Part shown: in pieces, positions 47,984 through 57,039 of the stretch
Numbering within the stretch: the stretch's first letter is position 1
How the letters are laid out: each line of letters starts with the position of its first letter
Origin: JOPF133 sp052144935
Lineage (GTDB): Bacteria; Acidobacteriota; Terriglobia; Bryobacterales; Bryobacteraceae
DNA length: 64,000 bases
Assembly: GCA_052144935.1 (NCBI GenBank)
Contig: JBKQPR010000058.1
Coordinates: 1 to 64,000 of the forward strand
Direction: 5' to 3'
Translations under genes and position numbers: made by a program
Notes under the pieces: model-generated
Told to the model about the DNA's origin: nothing
Databases searched by the model: none
The model's input: the letters and a program-made list of their open reading frames with translations, nothing else

Positions 47984-48754
47984 ATGTCACATAAAACTAC
48001 CGTAGCGGGCCGTTTCTACTCCACCGAGAGCTTGGCCGAACGAGCATACCAGTCGATCCGCGATCGAATCCTTCGCGGTTACTATCCGCTCGGGACTGCT
48101 CTGTCCAGGCGCCAACTCGCAAAAGAGCTTCGGATGAGCTTCCTGCCGATATCCCAGGCCCTGCAGCACCTGGAGATAGACGGCTTGGTAGAGAGTAAGC
48201 CGCGCGTGGGCACCCGAGTCCGCGTGCCGACGCGGGAGGACGTCCTGGAGCGTTATGGACTGCGGGAGGCCCTGGAAACACAGGCAGCGCGGCTATGCGC
48301 CGAACATGCGGATCAGAGCAGCAGGCAGGAACTCCTCAAGATGGGCTATCACCTGGATCAGCTTTATGCTTCCATCGCGGGCAGTGATGAGGACTTTTTG
48401 TATTCGGTCCACACTTATCACATGAGTTTTCACTTGCGCGTTGCGGAAATTGGCGGCAATTTGCTGCTCCGGGGGGCGATCGAACGGGAACAGGTGTTGG
48501 TCTTCAACTGGCTATTCGACACGGCCGCCCAACAGCGCAGCCTTCCACCGCACTTCCACTCCGACCTTGCGGCGGCGGTGATTGGATCTACGATCGAAGC
48601 TGACGCGGCGATGCGTGCACATATTCGATATGGAATGGACCGAATTCTCGAGGCCATGCATCCCTCGCGCAGCGAGAACGGCTGGAGGGTACTGCGAAAA
48701 ACCACCCCCCGCGACACCGCCACCGCAAAATCGGGCATAGCGAGCGTGAAGTAG
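47984..48754 (+). CDS. GntR-family transcriptional regulator (FCD ligand domain)
   Basis: The 256-residue protein has a winged helix (RAYQSIRDRILRGYYPLGT, LSRRQLAKELRMSFLPISQ, DGLVESKPRVGTRVRVPT) and an all-helical FCD domain with metal-ligand candidates in DEDFLYSVHTYHMSFHLRV. This FadR-type subfamily binds AT-rich dyads such as nGTATAnC and is released by organic acids or sugar acids. Its position in the middle of the glycan locus, and the shared ATATCA motif in six promoters here including its own, make it the probable local regulator (inferred). Confidence 0.9.
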   Translation: MSHKTTVAGRFYSTESLAERAYQSIRDRILRGYYPLGTALSRRQLAKELRMSFLPISQALQHLEIDGLVESKPRVGTRVRVPTREDVLERYGLREALETQAARLCAEHADQSSRQELLKMGYHLDQLYASIAGSDEDFLYSVHTYHMSFHLRVAEIGGNLLLRGAIEREQVLVFNWLFDTAAQQRSLPPHFHSDLAAAVIGSTIEADAAMRAHIRYGMDRILEAMHPSRSENGWRVLRKTTPRDTATAKSGIASVK

Positions 48755-49202
48755 CTCGCCAAGACATCGACTATTACAAATTGAGACCCAGCGCCTCGGG
48801 GATGACCCAGTGCGGTGCGGATGAAATCGCGCCTGATTGAGACTGTTCGGCGCGCAACAGCGCCGGCGGGCAAAGGTAGCGCACGGCGAGCCCAGCCGGT
48901 GAAAAAGGCGTTCGCGCCGCGTAGCGTGTCCGTGATTCTGCCCGTGCGGGCAACCCACGGCTATTTCGATTTCGACGGCGCTGTAGGAGGTCTGCGCAGT
49001 GGCCCGTGCCCACCGGCGGGTTTTTGGCGCCGGGGACACGCGCGTGTGGGCGGCCTGGAGATGGGAGTGGCCGCTGACGAGCCTGCCTGATCCTCCGGCA
49101 CTGATATGGCAGCAGCTATGAAAATACGAGGAGGCTCGGTCGATTTCAATCGCGTCATGCGGTCCATGCGTTCCGATAACGGGGTCCGAGCCGGCGAGCG
49201 GA
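48755..49202. other. Gene-free stretch between the GntR gene and promoter C
   Basis: About 450 bases with no supported gene. A minus-strand frame ends in SSAPHWVIPEALGLNL at about 48780, which looks like a real protein C-terminus, but nothing upstream of it is recognisable, so it may be the tail of a lost gene. Confidence 0.35.
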
Positions 49203-49245
49203 TTGACACCATTTCGGCAATCGGGCTATCATAATTGCGATATCA
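49203..49245 (+). promoter_or_regulatory. Promoter-operator C before the beta-helix protein gene
   Basis: TTGACA (49203-49208), 18 bases, TATCAT (49227-49232), then TTGCGATATCA at 49235-49245. The 13-mer TGCGATATCAGAT is identical to that in promoter A and stands exactly 72 bases before the start codon in both. The spacer contains CAATCGG at the equivalent place. Confidence 0.72.
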
Positions 49246-49307
49246 GATTTGCTTTACCGGTTGTGTGGTAAAACCGAGGTTGCGGCAGGAAAGCACACGG
49301 AGGCAGA

Positions 49308-51485
49308 ATGAACCGCCGATCGTTCTTGACTAGCGGCTTGGCCGCAGCCGCGGTTGCGGCCGCGCCGGGGTGGCCCGCCTACGGCGCTGGCGCCGCTGAG
49401 TTCTACGTCGCTCCCGGCGGACGGGACGAGAATCCCGGCGATAAGCCCAATCCCTTTGCTACCCTCCAGCGCGCCAGAGACGAGGTCCGCAAGCTCATTG
49501 CGGCGGGGCTGAAAACCAATGTCATCGTCTGGATTCGCGGCGGCACATACACGCTGCGAGATACCCTGGTCTTCGGAACCGAGGATTCCGGCACGGACCA
49601 GTACTCCATCGTTTACCAGGCGGTTCCCGGCGAGGAAGCCATCCTTACTTCCGGCGTGGAAATAGAAGGCTGGAAGAAACCGGACACCATGCTCAGCGAT
49701 CTGCCGGTTCCAGCCGAAGGGAACGTGTGGGTGGCGGATGTTCCCGAATCGCTGGGCCGTTTCTGCACCTTGTACGACAGACAAGGACATTTGTGCCGGG
49801 CGCAGGGGAACGCCTTCGTCCCGGATGATCCGCCCGCGGGCGCCGACGGCACGGATCGCGCCGGCCGGTTGCGCAACCTATACTATCCGGCGGGCGCGAT
49901 CCGCAACTGGAGCAACCTGGATGATGTCGAGATCGTCATCCGATATTCCTCGACCATGAACATCCTGGCGCTGGAGTCGGTGGACGAAACGGCGCGGGTG
50001 GCCCGGACCAGCCTGCCTGGCACCTATCCCCTGCGCAAACTCCAACGCCAACAGCGGAACCCGTCCGTCTGGGTGGAGAATGTTCTTGAGGTTCTGGACC
50101 ACCCCGGCGCGTGGGTGCTCAATACCCACACCCGCAAGCTCTACCTGTGGCCGCGGGCGGAGGTGCCCAAAGGGATTGTTGCGCCTCGCCTGCGCGAACT
50201 GATCCGCGTCGAAGGCAAGAATGATGCGGGCGGTTCCGCCGACGCACCGGTTCGGAACCTTGTCTTCCGTGGACTGACATTTGCCCAGGCGGACCGCGAT
50301 GTATGGTCCCGGGACGACATAGGCATCCAGCACGACTGGGAGATGGTCGACAAACCCGACGCTCTGGTCCGCCTGCGCGGCGCCGAAAAGTGCACCGTGG
50401 AAAATTGCAAGTTTCGCGATAGCGGTGGCGCCGCCATTCGGCTGGATCTCTACGCGCAGAAGAACCGGATTGAAGGCAACGAGATCCGTCACATGGGTCA
50501 GGGCGGCATCACGCTGATCGGTTACGGCCCCGGCACTAAGGATGTCAATAAGCAGAACGAGATTCTCAACAACCATATCCACGATTGCGGGTTGATCTAC
50601 TGGCATTCGGTCGGGTTGATGATGTGGCAGAGCGGCGAGAACCACGTGGCCAACAACTACATTCACCACATGCCGCGCCACGCCATCTCGTTAAGCGGCG
50701 TCCGCGTGCCCTATTTTGAGCAGCGTTGCGAGAGCCGGGAAATCTGCCGGAGTTTGCGCTGGCAGGAGATCGGGGACCGCAAGTCATGGGACGAGGTCTT
50801 GCCGTTCCTGCACACCAGGAACAACATCGTCGAGCACAACGAAGTGGAGCGAGTGCTGCAGAAACTGGGCGACGGAGCGGCGATCAACGTCACCGGCGCG
50901 GGCGAAGGCAACCTCATCCGGCGCAATTACGTCCACGACATCTTCGCCAGCGAGTGGGTGAGCGGCTGTTTGCGCACGGACGACTGGCAGCGCGGGACCA
51001 CCTGGGAAGAGAACGTCATCTACCGCTCCAACGCCGGCGCATGGGAGCACAAGGGCGGCAACAACGTCATCAATAACTATGCCATCGACGTCCTTCCAAG
51101 AGGCTACTTCAGGATTTTCAGGGACGGCCCTGGGGAGAAAATTGACGGAACCGTGCTGGAGCGGAACATCTTCTACAGCCCTAACGGGGCCGCGGTGTTT
51201 TACACGTTCGCTGTCGGACCGCAACAGGTGGCCAAATCGAAGATCGAACACAATCTGTATTACTGCGCCGGCGTGGAGGAAACCTCGACGCCTAAGTTTC
51301 TCCTGACGCTCCGGGCGCAAGGCGTCTCCGCCACCGACGAATACGCGGATCCGATGTTTGTGGCCTTGAAGCCGGGCGATTTCAGACTGAAGCCGGATTC
51401 GCCGGCCCTGAAGATGGGCATCAAACAGATCGACCTGAAAGGCGTTGGACTTACCAAGACCTTTCCGAAATGGCTGCTGGAGTGA
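49308..51485 (+). CDS. Tat-exported right-handed beta-helix carbohydrate-active protein
   Basis: The 725-residue protein has the twin-arginine leader NRRSFLTSGLAAAAVAAAPG, nearly the same as the GH29-like protein. An N-terminal entry follows (EFYVAPGGRDENPGDKPNPF, typical of DUF1565-type helices), then many short strands with NxIxxN turns (RIEGNEIRHMGQGGITLIG, NEILNNHIHDCG, HVANNYIHHMPRHAISLSG). This suits a pectate-lyase-fold lyase or glycosidase, possibly GH141-like; substrate not assignable. A cysteine hydrolase gene follows after 63 bases. Confidence 0.82.
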   Translation: MNRRSFLTSGLAAAAVAAAPGWPAYGAGAAEFYVAPGGRDENPGDKPNPFATLQRARDEVRKLIAAGLKTNVIVWIRGGTYTLRDTLVFGTEDSGTDQYSIVYQAVPGEEAILTSGVEIEGWKKPDTMLSDLPVPAEGNVWVADVPESLGRFCTLYDRQGHLCRAQGNAFVPDDPPAGADGTDRAGRLRNLYYPAGAIRNWSNLDDVEIVIRYSSTMNILALESVDETARVARTSLPGTYPLRKLQRQQRNPSVWVENVLEVLDHPGAWVLNTHTRKLYLWPRAEVPKGIVAPRLRELIRVEGKNDAGGSADAPVRNLVFRGLTFAQADRDVWSRDDIGIQHDWEMVDKPDALVRLRGAEKCTVENCKFRDSGGAAIRLDLYAQKNRIEGNEIRHMGQGGITLIGYGPGTKDVNKQNEILNNHIHDCGLIYWHSVGLMMWQSGENHVANNYIHHMPRHAISLSGVRVPYFEQRCESREICRSLRWQEIGDRKSWDEVLPFLHTRNNIVEHNEVERVLQKLGDGAAINVTGAGEGNLIRRNYVHDIFASEWVSGCLRTDDWQRGTTWEENVIYRSNAGAWEHKGGNNVINNYAIDVLPRGYFRIFRDGPGEKIDGTVLERNIFYSPNGAAVFYTFAVGPQQVAKSKIEHNLYYCAGVEETSTPKFLLTLRAQGVSATDEYADPMFVALKPGDFRLKPDSPALKMGIKQIDLKGVGLTKTFPKWLLE

Positions 51486-51548
51486 CTGGCATCACGAGAA
51501 TCGAGAACCTGTGCAACTCAGGTACCCCCTTGGGTTAGGAGGGGAATT

Positions 51549-52460
51549 ATGTACCGACGATCTTTTTTAGCCATCCTGCCGGGAGCGCTGGGGATGGCCA
51601 TGGCGGAGGCTCCGCAGCCGGAGCCCGAATCGCTGCCCAATCGCCCCAAAGTCCCCGGGACGCTTAGCCTGCGGGCACGCCGGCGTGGCGAGCAGCCGCC
51701 CGGCAGCGGCAAGATTCTGGTCTCCGAAGAGGTACTGCGCTGGGAGGTGGCTCAGACTGCCATCATCATTATCGATATGTGGGACACCCATACTTGCCTT
51801 ATGTCGGCGCAGCGTGTGGCCGCCATGGCGCCGCGGATGAACCAGGTGGTCAGCGCCGCCCGAAGCCTGGGTGTGACGATCATCCACGCTCCCAGTGACA
51901 CGATGAAATTCTACGAGGGAAGACCCCAGCGGCAGAGAATGCAGCGTGCGCCGATGGCCTCCTCACCCTTCCCGGTTCGGGCTACCGAACCCGACCGCGA
52001 CGAGCAGCGTAAAATGCCGGCTGCTGCCTGCGATGACCCCGTTGCCAATAAGTGGAATGGTCCCGCGCCGCCCACTACCAGAGGCGTGTATCCCTGGGAG
52101 CGGGAGCACCCGGCCATCGAGATCGCCGGTTATGATGGCATCAGCGACAACGGGCAGGAAATCTACAACTACTGTAAGCAGGAAGGCCTTATCAATATTG
52201 CCCTCATGGGCGTCCACACGAACATCTGTATCCTCAACCGCGCCTTCGGCGTCCGCGACATGAAGCGGCTCGGTTTCAACGTGGTGGTCGCTCGCGATCT
52301 GACTGACGGCATGTACGACCCCCGTAAGCGCCCCTTCGTCAGCCATGCGCGCGGCACCGAACTGATCGTCGAGCACATCGAGGCCGACTGGTGCCCGTCC
52401 ATCTTGGGCGAAGACCTGACGCGGGTGATCCCGGGCACTGACGGTCCCTTCTCGGGCTAA
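51549..52460 (+). CDS. Exported isochorismatase-family cysteine hydrolase
   Basis: The 303-residue protein starts with an export leader (YRRSFLAILPGALGMAMA). The family triad is visible: Asp in TAIIIIDMWDTH, a Lys candidate in the middle part, and the nucleophile Cys in LMGVHTNICILNRAFG. Family members cleave C-N or C-O bonds of small molecules, such as N-carbamoyl sarcosine, nicotinamide or isochorismate. Export of such an enzyme is unusual. It lies downstream of the beta-helix gene and has a GGAGGGG ribosome site before its ATG. Confidence 0.85.
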   Translation: MYRRSFLAILPGALGMAMAEAPQPEPESLPNRPKVPGTLSLRARRRGEQPPGSGKILVSEEVLRWEVAQTAIIIIDMWDTHTCLMSAQRVAAMAPRMNQVVSAARSLGVTIIHAPSDTMKFYEGRPQRQRMQRAPMASSPFPVRATEPDRDEQRKMPAAACDDPVANKWNGPAPPTTRGVYPWEREHPAIEIAGYDGISDNGQEIYNYCKQEGLINIALMGVHTNICILNRAFGVRDMKRLGFNVVVARDLTDGMYDPRKRPFVSHARGTELIVEHIEADWCPSILGEDLTRVIPGTDGPFSG

Positions 52461-52517
52461 GCCGGGGAGGGCCTGAATCATCCTGCCCGGAATTCGTTTC
52501 GGGATCTACCACAGTGC

Positions 52518-53321
52518 TCACAGCGGCCGGATCCAGATGTTCCGGAAGCGTACCGGGTTATTATGGGCGCCCAGCGCGAGCGGTGCGCGGGATCTCCCCG
52601 GTCGATAAGGTCTGGGCAACGACGCGTGCCCGGTAGGGCCATAGATTTCCTGGTTGTATTGGACGAGCACGCCGTTGTACAGGACGGTGACACGAGCCGG
52701 TTCTGCCAGCTTGTCTCCGTCGAACCTCGGCGCGGTGAAGATGATGTCGTAAACCTCCCACTGGCCCGGCGGGAGGGAGGCGGTCACTAACGGCGGCGTC
52801 TGGCCGTACACCGCCGCCGCCTGGCCATCGGCGTAGATCTTCGTCGTGGGATCGAAGATCTGAATCTCGAAGCTGCTCATCAGCAGGACACCGTTGTTGC
52901 CGCGGTCCATTATGTTATCCCCCACCGGGGGATTCGGCGCTTGCCATTCCAGGTGCAGTTGGTAGCTACCGAATTCATCGACCGTTTCGAATCGGCCGGT
53001 GGTGGCGATCAGTTCGCCGTTCTCCACCTTCCATTGGTTGGGTTTCCACTTCGAAAGGTCCTTGCCGTCGAACAGGACAATTGCATCCGCTGGCGGCCGG
53101 CCCGGACGGTCTTGCGTGCTGAAAGTGCCCGGGGCGACATTCTTCGGTTTCGGCCGGTCCGGATCGTGGACCCGGTAGCCGGACCACGGCTGAGCCGGCG
53201 TGTCCCTGTAACCGAACGTGCCATCCTCTTTGTAAACCAGCTTGTGCTCTTGCGCCCAGGCTAACGGCGCTACCGCTGCCGCGCAGGACGCGGTCAGGAG
53301 AAGCATGGTGGATTTCTTCAT
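52518..53321 (-). CDS. Exported DUF1080 protein (3-keto-disaccharide hydrolase family)
   Basis: The 267-residue protein has a signal peptide (LLLTASCAAAVAPLAWAQ) and a concanavalin-like DUF1080 domain: PADAIVLFDGKDLSKWK, GELIATTGRFETVDEFGSYQL as entry strands, DRGNNGVLLMSSFEIQI, and FRNIWIRPL at the end. Family members act on 3-keto sugars, cleaving glycosidic bonds after oxidation by Gfo/Idh/MocA enzymes. It lies 93 bases downstream of such an oxidoreductase gene on the same strand, sharing its promoter E. Confidence 0.9.
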   Translation of the reverse strand: MKKSTMLLLTASCAAAVAPLAWAQEHKLVYKEDGTFGYRDTPAQPWSGYRVHDPDRPKPKNVAPGTFSTQDRPGRPPADAIVLFDGKDLSKWKPNQWKVENGELIATTGRFETVDEFGSYQLHLEWQAPNPPVGDNIMDRGNNGVLLMSSFEIQIFDPTTKIYADGQAAAVYGQTPPLVTASLPPGQWEVYDIIFTAPRFDGDKLAEPARVTVLYNGVLVQYNQEIYGPTGHASLPRPYRPGRSRAPLALGAHNNPVRFRNIWIRPL

Positions 53322-53414
53322 CTCAGTTCCTCTCTCTGCAACAGTTCCCAGCCCCTCCGGTACTGGACGGCGCCCGAAGAGATCGGGCGCTCCGGGAGGC
53401 GCTTACAACCCGCC

Positions 53415-54884
53415 TCAAGCGACGCCTTCCACACCCCACGGCGTCCGCATCGGCCGCTTAATCAACTTCTTTGCCGCGTCGTTGTCCAGGATGGTTTCCT
53501 TCTTCGGATCCCACCGAACCGGCTGTCCGGTGAGGATACAGAGTTGCGAGAGTTGGCTGATCATGTCCGACCGGAAGGCGCTCTCGATAGGATCGACCAC
53601 GGGACTGCCGGTGCGAATAGCGCGTATCCAGTTCTGATGGTGGCCCGCAGTCAGAGTCTGTTGGAAGCCCTTCGGCAGGTTAGCCGGAATACTCTCAAGC
53701 GCGCTGTCGGCGATGTGAATCTCGTTCGGCCCTATGACCGACTCCATCAGCGAAGCCGGTTGGGTGACCACCTTGCCATCGTTGCCATAGCTCACGACCA
53801 CCCAGCCTTCCGAGCCGATAAAGACCGCGCCGTTCGGCAGCCCGGGGCGTGGCGGGTTGATGACAGGCTGAGGAACATCTGTCAGACCACGATAGGTGCG
53901 GCTGTCCATGAAGTCCAGCACCAGACCATCCGCCCACGTGCACTGCACCCGCCACTGCAAGGCGCAGTCGAAAAGTCCCTCTTTCGGGAACTGCCCGGAG
54001 CCTTCGTAATGGACCGGAGGGTCCTTGCGGCCGGACGCATCCGCCCAGCGCTGCACCTGATCGAGCAGATGAGCGCCCCAGTTGTTGATCATGCCCAGGC
54101 AGTAGTCGGAAATGTTGAAGATGCCGGCGCGGTCGGGCCGCAGGCAGCGGTCGTAGCAGAACGGCTTCATCGGCGCCGGTCCAAGCCAGGCATCGTAATT
54201 CCATCCGTCGGGAACCGGCAGTTCCGGAGTCGCCGAGCCGCCGGCCGTGTTCGCAGGAGACACCACGTAGATCTTCTGCACCTTGCCGATGCGGCCGTTG
54301 AGCACCAGTTCGATCCCTTTCCTGGCGTCGGGGAAGGCACGCAGCTCGGCGCCATACAGGCAAATCTGTTTATTGTACTTGCGCACGGCCTTCACCGCCG
54401 CCAGGTCCTGCTCGATGCTGTTGCTCAGCGGCTTCTCGACATGGACGTGCTTGCCTGCCTTCAGACTCCGAAGCAGCATGGAAACGTGCCAGTGGTCGGG
54501 CGCCACATTGTACACGCCATCGATGTCCTTCTGTGCCAGCAACTCCTGGAAGTCGTCGTACATGCGGATTCCGCGGTTTGGATGCCCAGGCTGGATCAGG
54601 TCGTACTGCTTTTCGAGCTTCTCCTTGGCGCTCTGCCGGTGCTCCCGCACCACGTCAGCCACCGCGACGATGACGACGTTGTCGAAACAGGGATACTGTA
54701 GCGTTTCAAAAACGGCCCGCTGGCCGCTCCCGATGATACCGACCGTGACCCGGTCGCTGGGCGGCGTGGCGCCGCGGCCCAAACTCGAAGCCGGCACGAT
54801 GATTGGCGGCGCGAGAATCCCCGTCAGAGTTCCAGCGCTCTTTCGCAGGAAGTCTCGGCGGCTTTCGCTTACACTTTTCTCCAT
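53415..54884 (-). CDS. Tat-exported Gfo/Idh/MocA oxidoreductase (longer subfamily)
   Basis: The 489-residue protein has a twin-arginine signal (ESRRDFLRKSAGTLTGILA), Rossmann motif VGIIGSGQRAVFETL, VYNVAPDHWHVSMLLRSL, signature VEKPLSNSIEQDL, and MINNWGAHLLDQVQRW in the substrate domain. It is distinct from paralogues A, B and C in sequence and lacks the Gly/Arg linker. It probably oxidises a sugar hydroxyl in the periplasm with a tightly held cofactor. It forms a unit with the DUF1080 gene downstream. Confidence 0.92.
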   Translation of the reverse strand: MEKSVSESRRDFLRKSAGTLTGILAPPIIVPASSLGRGATPPSDRVTVGIIGSGQRAVFETLQYPCFDNVVIVAVADVVREHRQSAKEKLEKQYDLIQPGHPNRGIRMYDDFQELLAQKDIDGVYNVAPDHWHVSMLLRSLKAGKHVHVEKPLSNSIEQDLAAVKAVRKYNKQICLYGAELRAFPDARKGIELVLNGRIGKVQKIYVVSPANTAGGSATPELPVPDGWNYDAWLGPAPMKPFCYDRCLRPDRAGIFNISDYCLGMINNWGAHLLDQVQRWADASGRKDPPVHYEGSGQFPKEGLFDCALQWRVQCTWADGLVLDFMDSRTYRGLTDVPQPVINPPRPGLPNGAVFIGSEGWVVVSYGNDGKVVTQPASLMESVIGPNEIHIADSALESIPANLPKGFQQTLTAGHHQNWIRAIRTGSPVVDPIESAFRSDMISQLSQLCILTGQPVRWDPKKETILDNDAAKKLIKRPMRTPWGVEGVA

Positions 54885-55007
54885 CAGATTCCTCCAGGAT
54901 TCAGGGATATGACAATCCCCCGGAACTGCCCCATCTGTTCGGGCACGCTAGGACCGCCAGAGCCTCGCGGAGGCCGGCTTCTTCGCGCGAGTTTCGTACT
55001 TTTCTTA

Positions 55008-55052
55008 CTGCAATATCATTGATACTATACTGCGGAGGCCGGTCGAAATCAA
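55008..55052 (-). promoter_or_regulatory. Promoter-operator E before the Gfo-DUF1080 unit
   Basis: On the minus strand TTGATT (55047-55052), 17 bases, TATAGT (55024-55029). Immediately downstream is CTGCAATATCA on the plus strand at 55008-55018. The core forms a dyad, TATCA-T-TGATA, at 55014-55024. It lies about 130 bases before the oxidoreductase start. Confidence 0.7.
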
Positions 55053-55801
55053 GCCTTCCACGAGCGGTACCGAGCGGTGAGGAGCGGCGCCGGCTGCGGA
55101 TCCGGAGTTCCCCCCGCGCGACCGGAGTTGCCACGCGGCGGAAAGATCTACGGGTGGCCGCCAATCGCCCGCTTGCGGTTCAAAACCTAAATCCCAAGAC
55201 GGTAAACCTGCGCCCGCTGCCGACCGCCCGGGTCTCCACGCTATAAGGAGCCGCCCACGAAAGAGAGATGCTTATAAAGTCTGCAATCGGGTGATTGGTT
55301 ATACTGGTATATCAAAGGCCAGGACCGCGTACCTGAGCAGTGCGGAGCTGAGGCACTGGCTGCAGGCATGGCATTCGGTTTCCCCCTCGAAACCGCGCCG
55401 GACGCCTTCCGCGACGAGGTCCGTCAATCCCCGCCAGCCCGCTTTCTCCTGTTCTTCGGCGCCGGGATGGAAATCCAACCGATGTTGCGCAGCGAGCCAG
55501 AGTGGTTGCGGCTGGCTACGAGCTCGAGGCGGCGAAGTAGCAAGCTCCGGCTGGTCGATCCCGGATCGCTGGATCATGCCGAGCGATGTAGCGGTGCCGA
55601 TGTTTCACCGCTCGTAGACCTGCGAGGCGGAAGGCTGTGCCCACGCACGGCGGCGTGCAGGCGCCCGGCATGTCGAACGCAGCGCCTGATGTCGTAAACC
55701 ACTCGGGGCCGGCTCTGACGTGCCGAAACGGCTACTGTAAGCTCGCTCATCACCGCGCGGTGGCTGCCGCCACTCGAAGCCGGCTGGCTGCCCCAGTCGT
55801 C
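55053..55801. promoter_or_regulatory. Gene-poor stretch with an orphan operator F (55305-55315)
   Basis: No intact gene is supported in about 750 bases. The motif CTGGTATATCA stands at 55305-55315, overlapping a TATACT -10-like hexamer, with CAATCGGG upstream as in promoter C. On the plus strand a frame reads FRDEVRQSPPARFLLFFGAG and PMLRSEPEWLRLA (about 55415-55510), which may be the remnant of a lost regulon gene, but no family is recognised. Confidence 0.45.
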
Positions 55802-56920
55802 TCACATTGAGTAAGTCACATACTTGTGTTGACACGGGTTGCCGGCCGCCACGTGCATGCAGCGCCGCGACGGTTCGGAGATCATTGAAGCCACAGTGCG
55901 CATGCCGCCGCCGTGACGGCAGATGCTGGTCGGGTAACCCGAATGGTCGCCGAGAAAACGCTTGATATCGTCCACTTCGATGGAACCGTAATGCGATTTG
56001 ATCAGCGAGTCAATTCGATCCTGCCGTGGGAACGAGTCCTCCAGGCTTCGCTTGAAATTCTCCGCGAGCGCGTACCGCTTACACAGATAGTGGTTGGTGT
56101 GGGCAAAATATCCGGCGCCCTGATCGGGGAGGATTTCAGCGCCGGCCGTAGTGGCCTCCACATCGGCGATGTGGCCCTGGCCGTCGCAAAGCACGTAGTT
56201 CGCGTTCGACGCCAGCGGCATCTTCCGCAGCAGATCGATCGCATCCTCCAGACGGTCGCATTCCAGCATCATGCGTTCGACTGGATAATGAGGGATGCCG
56301 AACCGGTTGCTCGGCCCGCCGCCTAAGGCGTTCTCGAAATGCGCCACGCCGGCGCTGTTCACGCCATGATAGCCGAGCATGCCACCGAACGTCCACATGA
56401 GCACTTCCGGTTTCCCTTGGGGCTTTAGGTGCAGCACGTAAGCCAGCGGGATGATCTCGGATCCCATATCGCTGTTCTGTCCGGCGATGGTCTCCCGCCC
56501 CGCGGCCCCGTTGCGCCCGATCACATACGCGGTGCAACCTTCTTCGCGAGCGTTGCGCATTTCGCCGCGAACGCTACATGCCATGGCTTCTTCGAGTGTG
56601 ACTCCGGCGCCTTCGGCCAAGCCGCGAATTTCTTCCAGCAGGTGCGGGCAATGGCGGTCGAAGAACGGCTGGAACTGCGCCGCGCGACGCCCCAACTGCT
56701 CCCGCGAGAATCTCTGCTGGGCGCACATCACCTCAACAAACGCCTTGATCTGGCGGGCAGCCTGTTCGCCGTGTTGTCGCCCCAGTTCACGAGGAGCACC
56801 GCGCGCCCTATAAATCGGGAATTCAGAAGGTTCGCTCGATTGACTCTGAGCGACGCCAACAACTGCCGCCGTTCCGGCCAATCCAAGCACTTGCCTGCGG
56901 GAAAGATCTCGACGTCTCAA
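55802..56920 (-). CDS. Tat-exported C45-type acyltransferase/hydrolase
   Basis: The protein of about 372 residues belongs to the acyl-CoA:6-APA acyltransferase-like (peptidase C45) family of N-terminal nucleophile enzymes. The self-processing cysteine is in REEGCTAYVIGRNG, with IAGQNSDMGSEIIPLAY and GVNSAGVAHFENALGGG downstream. A leader with SRRQVLGLAG suggests Tat export. The TTG at 56920, four bases after GGGAGGT, is the likeliest start; an ATG at 56956 is possible. Relatives cleave or form amide bonds. It is the last gene of the long minus-strand unit. Confidence 0.85.
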   Translation of the reverse strand: MRRRDLSRRQVLGLAGTAAVVGVAQSQSSEPSEFPIYRARGAPRELGRQHGEQAARQIKAFVEVMCAQQRFSREQLGRRAAQFQPFFDRHCPHLLEEIRGLAEGAGVTLEEAMACSVRGEMRNAREEGCTAYVIGRNGAAGRETIAGQNSDMGSEIIPLAYVLHLKPQGKPEVLMWTFGGMLGYHGVNSAGVAHFENALGGGPSNRFGIPHYPVERMMLECDRLEDAIDLLRKMPLASNANYVLCDGQGHIADVEATTAGAEILPDQGAGYFAHTNHYLCKRYALAENFKRSLEDSFPRQDRIDSLIKSHYGSIEVDDIKRFLGDHSGYPTSICRHGGGMRTVASMISEPSRRCMHVAAGNPCQHKYVTYSM

Positions 56921-57039
56921 TCTTACCTCCCGTCTACATATACATAATTGTTTCACATTTCTCGCCGGAGTTGATCTGGCCGCTTTACCGGCGCCCTGCT
57001 CAAGAGGCGCGGGCTGACCCGGCCGAACATGCTGGAAAC

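Noticed and set aside
48774..49013. Minus-strand frame ending SSAPHWVIPEALGLNL
   Set aside because: The end looks genuine, but the rest is unrecognisable and no start or ribosome site fits.
55368..55697. Plus-strand frame with FRDEVRQSPPARFLLFFGAG
   Set aside because: Some segments look protein-like and an operator lies upstream, but the frame has no clear start or family and turns to low complexity.
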